Assembly (NCBI RefSeq): GCF_013377995.1
Contig: NZ_CP055305.1
Span: forward strand, 620,001 to 684,000
Origin: Mannheimia pernigra
Lineage (GTDB): Bacteria; Pseudomonadota; Gammaproteobacteria; Enterobacterales; Pasteurellaceae
Length of the DNA: 64,000 bases
Reading direction: 5' to 3'
Shown here: positions 1 to 8,119 of the stretch, piece after piece
Numbering within the stretch: position 1 is the stretch's first letter
Layout: each line of letters begins with the position of its first letter
Program-made: the position numbers and the translations under genes
Notes under the pieces: model-generated
Databases searched by the model: none
Seen by the model: only the letters and a program-made list of their open reading frames with translations
Told to the model about the DNA's origin: nothing

Positions 1-1068
1 CCGTTTAATTTCCCAGCAATGGTGCCGATGTGGATGTTTCCTGTTGCTCTTGCTTGTGGTAATACCTTTGTTTTAAAACCTTCTGAAAAAGATCCAAGTG
101 TTTCTATTCGTTTAGCGGAATTACTAAAAGAAGCCGGTTTACCTGATGGTGTATTTAACGTTGTACAAGGTGACAAAGAAGCGGTAGATATTCTTTTAAC
201 TGATCCTCGTATTCAAGCGGTCAGTTTTGTCGGTTCAACAGCAATTGCTCAATATATTTACGAAAAAGGCTCAGCAAATGGTAAACGTGTTCAAGCCTTA
301 GGTGGTGCTAAAAACCACGCGTTGATTATGCCAGATGCGGATGTACAAAATACGGTAAATGCTTTACTTGGTGCGGCATTCGGTGCAGCAGGTGAGCGTT
401 GTATGGCGTTATCGGTTGCAGTGATCGTGGGCAATGAGTTGGCGGATAAAATTGTTGAAGAGCTGATTCCAAAAGTGAAAGCGCTAAAAATTGGTGCAGG
501 CTTATTACCAGAAGGTCAAACCGAGAACGATATGGGACCTGTGATTTCAAAAGAACATAAAGCAAAAATTGAAGGCTATATCGATCAAGGTGTGGCACAA
601 GGGGCGAAACTTTGTGTTGATGGTCGTGGCTACAAAGTGTCAGGACACGAGAATGGTTATTTTGTTGGCGGTACGTTATTTGATAACGTCACCCCTGAAA
701 TGACGATTTGGAAAGAAGAGATATTCGGACCAGTGTTGTCCGTGGTGCGTGTAAAAGATTACGCCGAAGGTATGGCGATTATCAATAGCCACCAATACGG
801 CAACGGCAGTGCGATCTTCACCGCAGATGGCGATTCTGCCCGTCAATTTACCCAAGATGTACAAGCCGGTATGGTGGGCGTGAATATCCCAATTCCAGTG
901 CCGATGGCATTTCATTGTTTTGGTGGTTGGAAAGCCTCTATTTTCGGACCACTTAATGTATATGGTACAGATGGTGTACGTTTTTATACTCGTATGAAAA
1001 CCATCACAACCCGTTGGCCAGACAGCAGTGTTCGCAGCCAAGCTGCATTTAATTTCCCAACTTTATAA
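1..1068 (+). CDS. mmsA: Methylmalonate-semialdehyde dehydrogenase (acylating), 5'-truncated by window edge
   Basis: The frame is open from base 1, so the start lies left of the window; 355 residues are visible of a family length near 485-500. This NAD- and CoA-dependent aldehyde dehydrogenase converts malonate or methylmalonate semialdehyde to acetyl- or propionyl-CoA, the last step of myo-inositol breakdown (IolA). Visible hallmarks are the cofactor-domain stretch VLKPSEKDPS, FVGSTAIA, the catalytic cysteine in GAAGERCMAL (codon 400-402), and the C-terminal EEIFGPVLSV and PIPVPMAFHCFGGWKAS segments typical of MMSDH rather than other ALDHs. The neighbouring iol genes support the inositol role. 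A hairpin terminator follows the stop. The family is secure; the exact substrate is inferred from context. Confidence 0.9.
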   Translation, partial: PFNFPAMVPMWMFPVALACGNTFVLKPSEKDPSVSIRLAELLKEAGLPDGVFNVVQGDKEAVDILLTDPRIQAVSFVGSTAIAQYIYEKGSANGKRVQALGGAKNHALIMPDADVQNTVNALLGAAFGAAGERCMALSVAVIVGNELADKIVEELIPKVKALKIGAGLLPEGQTENDMGPVISKEHKAKIEGYIDQGVAQGAKLCVDGRGYKVSGHENGYFVGGTLFDNVTPEMTIWKEEIFGPVLSVVRVKDYAEGMAIINSHQYGNGSAIFTADGDSARQFTQDVQAGMVGVNIPIPVPMAFHCFGGWKASIFGPLNVYGTDGVRFYTRMKTITTRWPDSSVRSQAAFNFPTL

Positions 1069-1095
1069 TAAGTATTCTTCCTTTTTGAGTATTTG

Positions 1096-1120
1096 GCGGT
1101 GAGAAATCACCGCTTTTTTT
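1096..1120 (+). terminator. Rho-independent terminator after mmsA
   Basis: Stem GCGGTGA / TCACCGC (1096-1102 with 1107-1113), a four-base loop, then seven T. It ends the mmsA transcript and separates it from the ABC transporter operon. Confidence 0.85.
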
Positions 1121-1200
1121 GTGCTCTCTATCAGCTAAATAATAAGGGAGATAAGCGGTCAAATTTCCCCAATTTTTTGCAAAAAATGCTTCTATTCTGC

Positions 1201-1247
1201 CCGCTTGCAATGCCCGATTTGTTCTAAAACGAGAAATTTAGGGCAAA
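1201..1247. repeat. Palindromic element upstream of ABC operon (copy A)
   Basis: A USS-like CCGCTTG is followed by an imperfect inverted repeat with TGCCCGA on the left and GGGCA on the right. A nearly identical element lies at 13319-13363 before the GH29 gene. Both copies sit just upstream of CRP-like sites. The function is unknown. Confidence 0.6.
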
Positions 1248-1249
1248 AG

Positions 1250-1265
1250 TGTGATCTGATTAACA
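1250..1265. promoter_or_regulatory. CRP-like site, ABC transporter promoter
   Basis: TGTGATCTGATTAACA fits TGTGA-N6-TCACA with one mismatch in the right half. It lies 184 bp before the binding-protein start. It is weaker than the perfect sites at 11177 and 13390, but its placement upstream of a TGAAA-N6-TTTCA palindrome is the same. Confidence 0.55.
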
Positions 1266-1317
1266 AAATTGAAACAAAGTTGTTGGAGCGAAAAATTCCG
1301 AATGCTATATTTCATTT

Positions 1318-1333
1318 TGAAAAATTTATTTCA
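1318..1333. promoter_or_regulatory. Candidate RpiR/IolR-type operator (TGAAA-N6-TTTCA)
   Basis: TGAAA AATTTA TTTCA lies between the CRP-like site and the binding-protein gene. The same palindrome occurs at 11132, 11268 and 13464 in the other promoters of this catabolic region. The regulator is inferred, probably the RpiR protein at 16331. Confidence 0.55.
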
Positions 1334-1433
1334 TTTATTAATGTTTTTGAAATGAAACTTCATTTTTCCTTCTAAGTTTGAAGTAAAGTTGGCAATTTCT
1401 TGCCACCAATTCCCATCTAACAAGAGGATTTTT

Positions 1434-2375
1434 ATGATGAATAAGCGTTTGAAATTTGCATTAAGTGCTTTAACACTGGGCCTAGCGATAAGCAGCTTTG
1501 CCAAAGATGAATTGGTTGTGTTTAGCTTACCGAATTTATCCAGCCCATTTGAAGTGCAGCTCCAAAAAGTAGCGTTGGAAACGGGTAAAAAACTGGACGT
1601 GAAACTGCAAGTGTTAGACGGTCAGAGCTCTTCAACCAAACAGGCGTCTGACTTAGAAAATGCGATTACTCGTGGTGCAAAAGGTGTGATCATTTCGCCA
1701 AATGATGTGAATGCAATTTCAGCTGCGGTGGAAGAAATTATTGCTGAGAAAATTCCAGCGGCAACGCTTGACCGTAAAGTGGAAAGCAGTAAACCAGTTC
1801 CACACTTTGGTGCGAACAACTACACTGGTGGCCAAGAAGTAGCGAAAGCGGTGAAAGCAAAATACCCAGAGGGTGCGAAAGTGATTTTATTAACTGGTCA
1901 GCCAGGTTCAACATCAAACATTGAGCGTACCAAAGGGATTCGTGATGAGTTAGCGGCGGGTGACGGTAAATACAAAATTGTCGTCGATCAAACTGGTAAC
2001 TGGTTACGTTCAGAAGGCTTACGTATTGTAGAAAGCGTATTGCCAACTTTAAAAGAAAAACCAGATGTGATTATTTCAGCGAATGATGATATGGCGCTAG
2101 GTGCGATTGAAGCATTACGCAGTCAAGGCTTAAAAGCAGGTGAAGTCTTAGTGACTGGCTTTGATGCGACCCCAGAAGCACTTGCTCGTGTGAAAGATGG
2201 CTGGTTATTCTTAACTGCTGACCAACGTCCAGGCTTTGCAGTATCGAACGCATTAGAGCAAGTAGTTGGCAATATTCGTGATAATAAAGAAGTGAGCGGT
2301 GCAGACTATCCGCCGAAAATTATTCTGAAAGAGAACCTGCAAGAAGCAGAACGCTTTGCAGAAGTGAGTGAATAA
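1434..2375 (+). CDS. Periplasmic sugar (inositol/ribose-type) ABC transporter substrate-binding protein
   Basis: Captures a monosaccharide or cyclitol in the periplasm and delivers it to the permease encoded at 3984. The 313-residue product begins MMNKRLKFALSALTLGLA, a signal peptide probably cleaved after SSFA. The mature part is a periplasmic-binding fold of the ribose/inositol class (Peripla_BP_4), with VIISPNDVNAI, ATLDRKV, ILLTGQPGSTSN, ISANDDMALGA and VTGFDAT. I chose ATG 1434 over the upstream 1389 because AAGAGGA sits just before it and the signal peptide starts there. The neighbouring iol genes make myo-inositol (IbpA-like) the best guess for the ligand, but no residue seen here proves it. 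Confidence 0.88.
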   Translation: MMNKRLKFALSALTLGLAISSFAKDELVVFSLPNLSSPFEVQLQKVALETGKKLDVKLQVLDGQSSSTKQASDLENAITRGAKGVIISPNDVNAISAAVEEIIAEKIPAATLDRKVESSKPVPHFGANNYTGGQEVAKAVKAKYPEGAKVILLTGQPGSTSNIERTKGIRDELAAGDGKYKIVVDQTGNWLRSEGLRIVESVLPTLKEKPDVIISANDDMALGAIEALRSQGLKAGEVLVTGFDATPEALARVKDGWLFLTADQRPGFAVSNALEQVVGNIRDNKEVSGADYPPKIILKENLQEAERFAEVSE

Positions 2376-2383
2376 TTTTTTTG

Positions 2384-2412
2384 CCTCCTCACAGACGTGA
2401 GGAGGTGTTTTT
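2384..2412 (+). terminator. Intercistronic hairpin between binding protein and ATPase genes
   Basis: A perfect 9-bp stem CCTCCTCAC / GTGAGGAGG with loop AGAC is followed by TGTTTTT. In binding-protein ABC operons such hairpins partly terminate transcription or protect the 3' end, giving more binding protein than ATPase. That role is inferred here. Confidence 0.7.
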
Positions 2413-2424
2413 AACGGAGGTTGT

Positions 2425-3972
2425 ATGTCTTTTACTCCTTTACTTGAAGTTCGAGATTTGAAAAAAAGTTTCTCCGGTGTGATGGCACTCAACGGCGTGA
2501 AACTGACCGTAGGGCAAGGTGAAGTTCACGCTCTACTCGGCGAAAATGGTGCGGGTAAATCCACTTTATTAAAAGCGCTTTCTGGAGCTCAGCCGCAAAC
2601 CAGTGGCGAGATTATTTTTAATGGTGAAACACTGAGTTTAAATGACTCCCCGTTTGATCGTCAGCTCAAAGGCATTGTGACAATTTACCAAGAATTCAAT
2701 TTGCTGCCGAATATGACGGTGGCGGAAAATTTCTTCTTAGGAAGAGAGCCAACTAACGGCTTGTTTGTTAATGAAAAAGCTGTGAATGACGAAGCACAAA
2801 TGGTGCTAGATAATCTTGGCTTAAACATCAAACCCGATACCCAAGTTTCTCGTTTAAGTGTTGCACAACAACAGATGGTTGAAATTGCCCGAGCAATGAC
2901 CCTAAACGCCAAGCTGATTATTATGGATGAACCGTCCGCTGCTCTTAGTGATAAAGAGGTGGAAACCCTTCACCAAATCGTGCGTGATCTGAAAAGCCGT
3001 GGCATTAGCGTTATTTACGTCACCCATCGTCTCAACGAAGTTTTTGCATTGTGCGACCGCTTTACCGTTTTCCAAGATGGGCGTTATTCGGGCGAGGGTG
3101 AAGTAAAGAATGTGAATGTTGATGACATTATTCGAATGATGGTGGGGCGTGAAGTGGCATTTACTCGCCGTCCGCCAGAAGAAACTCATCATACCCATCG
3201 CCCAGTTCGTTTAGCTGTGAAAAATCTCCACCGTGAAAAACCAGCACTTGACCCACACGGCATTGCTTTACACGGTGTCTCTTTCAACATTCACGAAGGT
3301 GAAGTGTTGGGCATTGCAGGCTTGGTGGGGGCTGGGCGTACCGAAATCGCTCGCTGCTTATTCGGTGTGGAAAGCTACACCGCCGATGAAATCAGCCTAG
3401 ACGGCAAGCCGTATGCAGCAAGCTCCCCGCTTGATGCGTTAGAAAAAGGCGTGGCACTGGTGCCAGAAGACCGTAAAAAAGAGGGCTTAGTGTTAGGTTT
3501 GCCGATCAAAACCAATATGACCTTGCCGATCTTAGGTAAATTGCTCAAAGGTAACCTGTTCGTTGATGATAAACGGGAAGATGATCTGATCGAAACTTAC
3601 CGCCAAGCGTTACGCATCAAAATGGCAAGTAGAGAACTGGAAGCTCGCAAGCTCTCGGGTGGTAATCAGCAGAAAGTGATTTTGGCTCGCTGTATGGCAC
3701 TCAATCCGAAGGTGTTGATCGTCGATGAACCGACACGAGGAATTGACGTAGGAGCGAAATCGGAAGTGCATCAAGTCTTATTTGATATGGCAAAACAGGG
3801 CGTGGCAGTGCTGGTAATTTCTTCCGATCTCCCAGAAATTATGGCGATTTCCGACCGAATTATTACCTTATCCGAAGGTCGTGTGACAGGCGAAATTCAC
3901 GGCGATGAGGCAACCGAAGAAAAATTAATGTCAATGATGGCTGTCGGTGTTCAGCGTGAGCACGCAGCGTAA
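2425..3972 (+). CDS. Sugar ABC transporter ATP-binding protein, two nucleotide-binding domains (RbsA/MglA/IatA type)
   Basis: Energises the importer from the cytoplasmic face. The 515-residue protein is a tandem ATPase. Domain 1 has Walker A GENGAGKST (residues 39-47), signature LSVAQQQMVEIARA and Walker B LIIMDEPSAAL. Domain 2 has the degenerate P-loop GLVGAGRTE usual in this family, an intact signature LSGGNQQKVILARC and Walker B VLIVDEPTRGIDVG. The degenerate second P-loop is normal for RbsA/MglA proteins. The start ATG has ACGGAGG upstream. The gene is 49 bp after the binding-protein gene across a hairpin and 11 bp before the permease gene. Confidence 0.93.
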   Translation: MSFTPLLEVRDLKKSFSGVMALNGVKLTVGQGEVHALLGENGAGKSTLLKALSGAQPQTSGEIIFNGETLSLNDSPFDRQLKGIVTIYQEFNLLPNMTVAENFFLGREPTNGLFVNEKAVNDEAQMVLDNLGLNIKPDTQVSRLSVAQQQMVEIARAMTLNAKLIIMDEPSAALSDKEVETLHQIVRDLKSRGISVIYVTHRLNEVFALCDRFTVFQDGRYSGEGEVKNVNVDDIIRMMVGREVAFTRRPPEETHHTHRPVRLAVKNLHREKPALDPHGIALHGVSFNIHEGEVLGIAGLVGAGRTEIARCLFGVESYTADEISLDGKPYAASSPLDALEKGVALVPEDRKKEGLVLGLPIKTNMTLPILGKLLKGNLFVDDKREDDLIETYRQALRIKMASRELEARKLSGGNQQKVILARCMALNPKVLIVDEPTRGIDVGAKSEVHQVLFDMAKQGVAVLVISSDLPEIMAISDRIITLSEGRVTGEIHGDEATEEKLMSMMAVGVQREHAA

Positions 3973-3983
3973 GCGAGGTTTGT

Positions 3984-5012
3984 ATGACAACACAATTTTT
4001 GAAAAACCTAGGAATGGTTGATGATAAAGGAAAAATTGATTTTATCGCCTTCTTTGAGCGTTTTGGTGTACTGATTTTCTTAATTCTATTAGTGATTTTC
4101 TTCACTATACAAAACAGTGCATTTTTATCGCAACGCAATATCTATAACGTTTTAACTGAAGTGTCGATTTTCGGCATTATGGCGGTGGGAATGACCTTCG
4201 TCATCTTAACCGCAGGTATAGATCTTTCTGTTGGTTCGATTTTAGCAGTGACAGCAATGTTTGCCGCCTACATTATCAAAGGCGATAATACCGTTACGGT
4301 GGAAGCTGGTGCGTGGGGCGGAATGAGCTGGCTGATTGGCTTGATGATATGTTTAGGTTTAGGGACGTTGATTGGCTGGCTGCACGGCTTAGGTGTCACT
4401 AAACTCAAGCTCCCACCATTTATCATCACCCTTGGCGGTATGACAATTTGGCGTGGTTTAACTTTAGTACTGAACAACGGCTCACCAATCGCTGGTTTTG
4501 ATGAAGGCTACCGCTGGTGGGGACGTGGTGATATTTTAGGCTTACCAGTTCCAGTCATCATCTTCGCTGTTGTAGCAATTATTGGTTACTTCGCTTTACA
4601 CAAAACACGCTGGGGACGCTACGTCTATTCCGTGGGTGGCAACCCAGAAGCGGCTCACCTTGCTGGGGTGAATATCAACCGCACGTTAGTGAGTGTGTAT
4701 GTGGTGATCGGTGCATTGGCAGGTTTAGCGGGCTTTATCCTCTCCGCCCGTTTAGGCAGTGCAGAATCTGTGGCTGGCGTCTCTTTTGAGTTACGTGTCA
4801 TTGCCTCGGTGGTTATCGGTGGAACCTCCTTAATGGGTGGCTATGGGCGTGTCACTGGCACGATCTTCGGCTCAATTATTATGGGCGTGTTGATTAACGG
4901 CTTGGTACTGATGGATGTTTCAGCCTACTACCAACAAATCATTATGGGCTTAATCATTATCCTCGCCGTTGCCTTCGACACTTATGCGAAGAGCAGAAGA
5001 GGGGCGTTATAA
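3984..5012 (+). CDS. Sugar ABC transporter permease (RbsC/IatP type)
   Basis: Inner-membrane channel subunit, probably a homodimer, of the importer encoded by the two preceding genes. The 342-residue protein has a short cytoplasmic N terminus, then about eight to ten hydrophobic segments starting near residue 28 (FGVLIFLILLVIFFTI). The BPD_transp_2 hallmarks ILTAGIDLSVGS, FIITLGGMTIWRG, VGGNPEAAHLAGV and SVVIGGTSLMGG are present. The length is typical. It closes the three-gene transport cassette; an inverted USS pair follows and probably ends the transcript. Inositol specificity rests only on the neighbouring genes. Confidence 0.92.
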   Translation: MTTQFLKNLGMVDDKGKIDFIAFFERFGVLIFLILLVIFFTIQNSAFLSQRNIYNVLTEVSIFGIMAVGMTFVILTAGIDLSVGSILAVTAMFAAYIIKGDNTVTVEAGAWGGMSWLIGLMICLGLGTLIGWLHGLGVTKLKLPPFIITLGGMTIWRGLTLVLNNGSPIAGFDEGYRWWGRGDILGLPVPVIIFAVVAIIGYFALHKTRWGRYVYSVGGNPEAAHLAGVNINRTLVSVYVVIGALAGLAGFILSARLGSAESVAGVSFELRVIASVVIGGTSLMGGYGRVTGTIFGSIIMGVLINGLVLMDVSAYYQQIIMGLIIILAVAFDTYAKSRRGAL

Positions 5013-5021
5013 CCCATCACG

Positions 5022-5074
5022 CAAGCGGTCTGATTTCGTAAAAAAGTTGCAAAAACAGACCGCTTGTTTGTTTT
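5022..5074. terminator. Inverted USS pair acting as terminator after ABC permease
   Basis: CAAGCGGTCTG (5022-5032) and CAGACCGCTTG (5056-5066) form an 11-bp stem with an AT-rich loop, followed by TTTGTTTTT. Paired uptake sequences of this kind often serve as terminators in Pasteurellaceae. Confidence 0.75.
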
Positions 5075-5086
5075 TATTGATGTAAG

Positions 5087-5114
5087 ATTCTGCCTCCGAT
5101 TTCGGAGGCAGAAT
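5087..5114. repeat. Strong 13-bp inverted repeat in the leader of the Gfo/Idh gene
   Basis: ATTCTGCCTCCGA and TCGGAGGCAGAAT flank a two-base spacer, ending 28 bp before ATG 5143. No T-run follows, so it is not a classical terminator. It could be an mRNA-stabilising or operator element. Confidence 0.6.
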
Positions 5115-5142
5115 GTCATTTCTCTGTGTTAAGGAATTAACT

Positions 5143-6276
5143 ATGAAAACCATCAAAATCGGCTTAATCGGCACGGGCTATATCGGTCGCTGCCACGCTA
5201 TTGCTTACGCACAAGCACCCACACTTTTCCCTCTCAAAGGCAAACTGCAACTCGAATATCTCGCCGAAATTAACCAAGAACTTGCTGAACAGAAAGCCCT
5301 AGAATTTGGTTTTAACCGAGCCACGGGCGATTGGCGAAAACTAGTAGCTGATCCGAATGTCGATGTGGTTGATATCTGTACCCCAAATTTCTTGCACAAA
5401 GAAATTGCCCTTGAAGCGATTAAACACGGCAAACACGTCTATTCCGAAAAACCGCTCGCCTTGACCGCCGCCGATGCCAAAGAGATGGTCGAGGCGGCGA
5501 AAAAAGCGGGGGTAAAAACCTTAGTCGGCTTCAACTACATCAAAAACCCAACTACCCAACTGGCTCGCCAAATTATCCAAAACGGCGAAATCGGCGAGGT
5601 GGTGCATTTCTACGGCACGCACAACGAAGACTATCTCGCCAGTCCAAACACCCCGATTGACTGGCACTGCTACAAAGCCAAAGCGGGCTTAGGCACGCTC
5701 GGCGACTTGGCGGCACACATCGTGAGTATGGCTCACTATTTAGTCGGCGAAGAGATTGTGAGCGTGGTCGGCGATATGCAAACCGTGATCACCGAACGCC
5801 CAAATCCACACAATTTGGCGGAAAAAGTGAAGGTCGAAAACGAAGACCAAGCCACCGCCATCGTCCGTTTTGCCAACGGCGTTATGGGTACGATTGAAAG
5901 TTCCCGCATCGCCTGCGGACGCAAAATGGGGCTCACCTATGTGGTTACGGGAACCAAAGGCTCGCTCAGCTACACCCAAGAACGAATGGCGGAACTGAAA
6001 CTCTACCTGCACGATGACGACAAACCTCGCCAAGGCTTCAAAACCATTCTCGTCGGACCTGAACACCCAGACTATGCTGCCTTCTGCATCAGTGCAGGCC
6101 ACGGCATCGGCTTTAACGATCAAAAAGCAGTGGAAATCCGAGATCTGATCAACGGCATCACAGCCGATGACCGAATGTTCCCTGATTTTGAAGAAGGCTA
6201 CAAAATCTCTCGCGTGCTAGAGGCGATTGCGAAGTCTGCAGAAGAAAAACGGTGGGTGGAAGTGGAAGAAGTTTAG
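5143..6276 (+). CDS. Gfo/Idh/MocA-family oxidoreductase, probable inositol/sugar dehydrogenase
   Basis: Predicted NAD(P)-dependent dehydrogenase of a polyol or sugar, cytoplasmic. The 377-residue protein opens with a Rossmann motif, IGLIGTGYIGRCHA. It has the family EKPLAL motif within GKHVYSEKPLALTA, and HCYKAKAGLGTLGDLAAHIV with the usual catalytic Asp/His region. ATG 5143 was chosen over 5113 because TAAGGA precedes it and the Rossmann strand begins immediately. Its place after the importer and beside a separate iolG (7108) suggests it handles another isomer, such as scyllo- or D-chiro-inositol. That is inference; the family is clear and the substrate is not. Confidence 0.85.
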   Translation: MKTIKIGLIGTGYIGRCHAIAYAQAPTLFPLKGKLQLEYLAEINQELAEQKALEFGFNRATGDWRKLVADPNVDVVDICTPNFLHKEIALEAIKHGKHVYSEKPLALTAADAKEMVEAAKKAGVKTLVGFNYIKNPTTQLARQIIQNGEIGEVVHFYGTHNEDYLASPNTPIDWHCYKAKAGLGTLGDLAAHIVSMAHYLVGEEIVSVVGDMQTVITERPNPHNLAEKVKVENEDQATAIVRFANGVMGTIESSRIACGRKMGLTYVVTGTKGSLSYTQERMAELKLYLHDDDKPRQGFKTILVGPEHPDYAAFCISAGHGIGFNDQKAVEIRDLINGITADDRMFPDFEEGYKISRVLEAIAKSAEEKRWVEVEEV

Positions 6277-6303
6277 TAAGTTACAATTATTCCATTAAAA
6301 TAT

Positions 6304-6342
6304 AAGCGTATCTCAACTTGGTTGATGGGGTACGCTTTTTAT
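6304..6342 (+). terminator. Terminator after Gfo/Idh gene
   Basis: AAGCGTATCTC pairs with GGGGTACGCTT (11 bp including G-U pairs) and is followed by TTTTT. It separates the oxidoreductase gene from the membrane protein gene at 6362. Confidence 0.7.
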
Positions 6343-6361
6343 ATATATTAAAGGAAAAATT

Positions 6362-7042
6362 ATGAACTCAATTAAAGAATTTTTTAGCACAAAAAATAGT
6401 CCTATTAATGTCCTTATGCAAACAGAATGGTTCTTGGGATTTATACTTCTTGTTACTTATCTTGATGCTTATTTCCAACTTGTTTATCAAGTACCTATTT
6501 ATATTGCTATAAAACAAAGAGAAATTTACTTCACTAATGCTATTGATTACATTGCAGCGATTTTCTTTTTCTCAATTACGTTTACTGCACTATTTACAAT
6601 AATACGCTTTTTACATATTTTTATTCTTTCAGGCCTGCTTAATAAAATCGGTTGCAAGACTTATGAAATACCAAAACTTGAAGATATACACAAATATGAG
6701 CTACTTTCAACATTAAAAAGAAGAGCTGCTAGAGAGAATAATACTGAACTAAGAAAGTATTGTGAAAGTGAGGAAGAAAGGATCAGAACTAGAATATCAA
6801 TATCTCGTCGCTTTTTAGGTATCGTTCTTTTTACTATTATTCATATTTATTTTGCAGAGGGATGGGGTAACTATCCTTTGGTGATAGAGTTTATTTTTGA
6901 ATATCTTGGGACTCAACCAGAAAATTTTAAATTTTTTGTTTATATTGCGTTAAGTCTTTTAGCTGTGTCTATCTTTTATTTATTTGAACAATCGATAAAA
7001 ATCGAAAGTAATTATATTTATTTCCCAAAGGATAATACATAA
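6362..7042 (+). CDS. Hypothetical four-helix membrane protein
   Basis: I do not recognise this gene. The 226-residue product has about four hydrophobic stretches: WFLGFILLVTYLDAYFQLVY near residue 23, IAAIFFFSITFTALFTIIRF near 63, FLGIVLFTIIHIYF near 151, and FFVYIALSLLAVSIFYLF near 191. A charged cytoplasmic-looking loop (KRRAARENNTELRKYCESEEERIRTR) lies between helices two and three. AAAGGA precedes the start. The codons are AT-rich and unlike the flanking iol genes, so it may be a later insertion. It is bounded by terminators on both sides and is not evidently part of the inositol operons. Confidence 0.65.
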   Translation: MNSIKEFFSTKNSPINVLMQTEWFLGFILLVTYLDAYFQLVYQVPIYIAIKQREIYFTNAIDYIAAIFFFSITFTALFTIIRFLHIFILSGLLNKIGCKTYEIPKLEDIHKYELLSTLKRRAARENNTELRKYCESEEERIRTRISISRRFLGIVLFTIIHIYFAEGWGNYPLVIEFIFEYLGTQPENFKFFVYIALSLLAVSIFYLFEQSIKIESNYIYFPKDNT

Positions 7043-7047
7043 AACAT

Positions 7048-7093
7048 AAGCGGTCGATTTTGCAAAATTTTCTGTAAAACCGACCGCTTGTTT
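7048..7093. terminator. Inverted USS pair between convergent genes
   Basis: AAGCGGTCG (7048-7056) pairs with CGACCGCTT (7081-7089) around an AT-rich loop. It lies between the rightward membrane protein gene and leftward iolG, so it can terminate both. Confidence 0.75.
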
Positions 7094-7107
7094 ATTAGCG
7101 AATAAAA

Positions 7108-8118
7108 TTAAGCCACTTCGCTTAATTTAACTGGGCGGTTTTCTTCCAGTGATTTTTTTGCAGCCAGGGCGATTAACACCGGTTGTAAGCCATCGTTGCC
7201 GTTAACTAGCGTTGGTTTGTCATTCACAACGGAATCTACGAAGCAGCTGATTTCGTCGGCGAAGGATTGCATATAACGCTCTAAGAAGAAGTATTTCGGT
7301 TTTTCTGCAATCACGCCATTTTCGCCAGAGAACACGGCAGTTGAGCTGGTGTCGTTGGTGATGTGAATTGCCCCTTTTGAACCGAAGACTTCAGCACGTT
7401 GGTCGTAGCCGTAAGCGGCTTTACGGCTATTGTCGATTACGCCGATTGCACCGTTTTTCAGTTTCAGCGTAATCACGGCGGTGTCGATATCGCCCGCTTT
7501 GCCGATTTCTGGATTCACTAGCACGGTTCCCACTGCAAACACTTCTTCGACTTCGCTGCCGGATAAGTAACGAATCATATCGAAATCGTGAATGGTCATA
7601 TCGAAGAACATTCCACCAGAGACTTTTACATACTCAATTGGTGGTGCGTCTGGGTCACGAGAGGTGACACGAATCACGTGCGGTTCGCCGATGTCGCCAG
7701 CGGCAACACGATCTTTAATCGCTTTGAAGTTGTGGTCAAAACGGCGGTTGAAACCTACTTGGAATTTCACGCCTGCTTTTTCCACCGCAGCTAACACTTC
7801 GTGAATTCTTGCTGGGTCTGCATCAACTGGTTTTTCACAGAAAACGTGTTTGCCAGCAAGGGCAGCTTCAATTGAGATTGGGGCGTGAGTGTTGGTGGAT
7901 GAGCAGACTAACACTGCATCGATTTCCGGATCTTGCAGGATTTGTTTGTAGTCGTCATAAACGTGCAAAATGCCCATTGATTTCGCCCACGTGGTCAGCT
8001 CATCGGTAATACGAACGTCTGAAATCGCCTTGATTTCTGCGCCTTTCACATATTTGCTGATACTTTCAGAATGTACACGACCGATACGGCCTGCACCGAT
8101 AATACCTACTTTTAACAT
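7108..8118 (-). CDS. iolG: myo-Inositol 2-dehydrogenase
   Basis: NAD-dependent oxidation of myo-inositol to scyllo-inosose, the first catabolic step, in the cytoplasm. The 336-residue protein begins MLKVGIIGAGRIGRVHSESI (Rossmann fold) and has the EKPV motif (GKHVFCEKPVDADPAR), GFNRRFDHNF, and the catalytic-region segment GGMFFDMTIHDFDMIRYLSG with the Asp-His pair typical of IolG/IdhA. ATG 8118 was chosen over the open extension to 8172 because GCAGGAG lies just upstream and the Rossmann strand starts there. It is the last gene of the leftward iolD-iolE-iolG operon, one base after the iolE stop codon. Confidence 0.9.
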   Translation of the reverse strand: MLKVGIIGAGRIGRVHSESISKYVKGAEIKAISDVRITDELTTWAKSMGILHVYDDYKQILQDPEIDAVLVCSSTNTHAPISIEAALAGKHVFCEKPVDADPARIHEVLAAVEKAGVKFQVGFNRRFDHNFKAIKDRVAAGDIGEPHVIRVTSRDPDAPPIEYVKVSGGMFFDMTIHDFDMIRYLSGSEVEEVFAVGTVLVNPEIGKAGDIDTAVITLKLKNGAIGVIDNSRKAAYGYDQRAEVFGSKGAIHITNDTSSTAVFSGENGVIAEKPKYFFLERYMQSFADEISCFVDSVVNDKPTLVNGNDGLQPVLIALAAKKSLEENRPVKLSEVA

Positions 8119-8119
8119 C

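Noticed and set aside
6362..7042. Membrane protein gene considered as an inositol permease component
   Set aside because: It has about four helices with no transporter motif, different base composition, and terminators on both sides.
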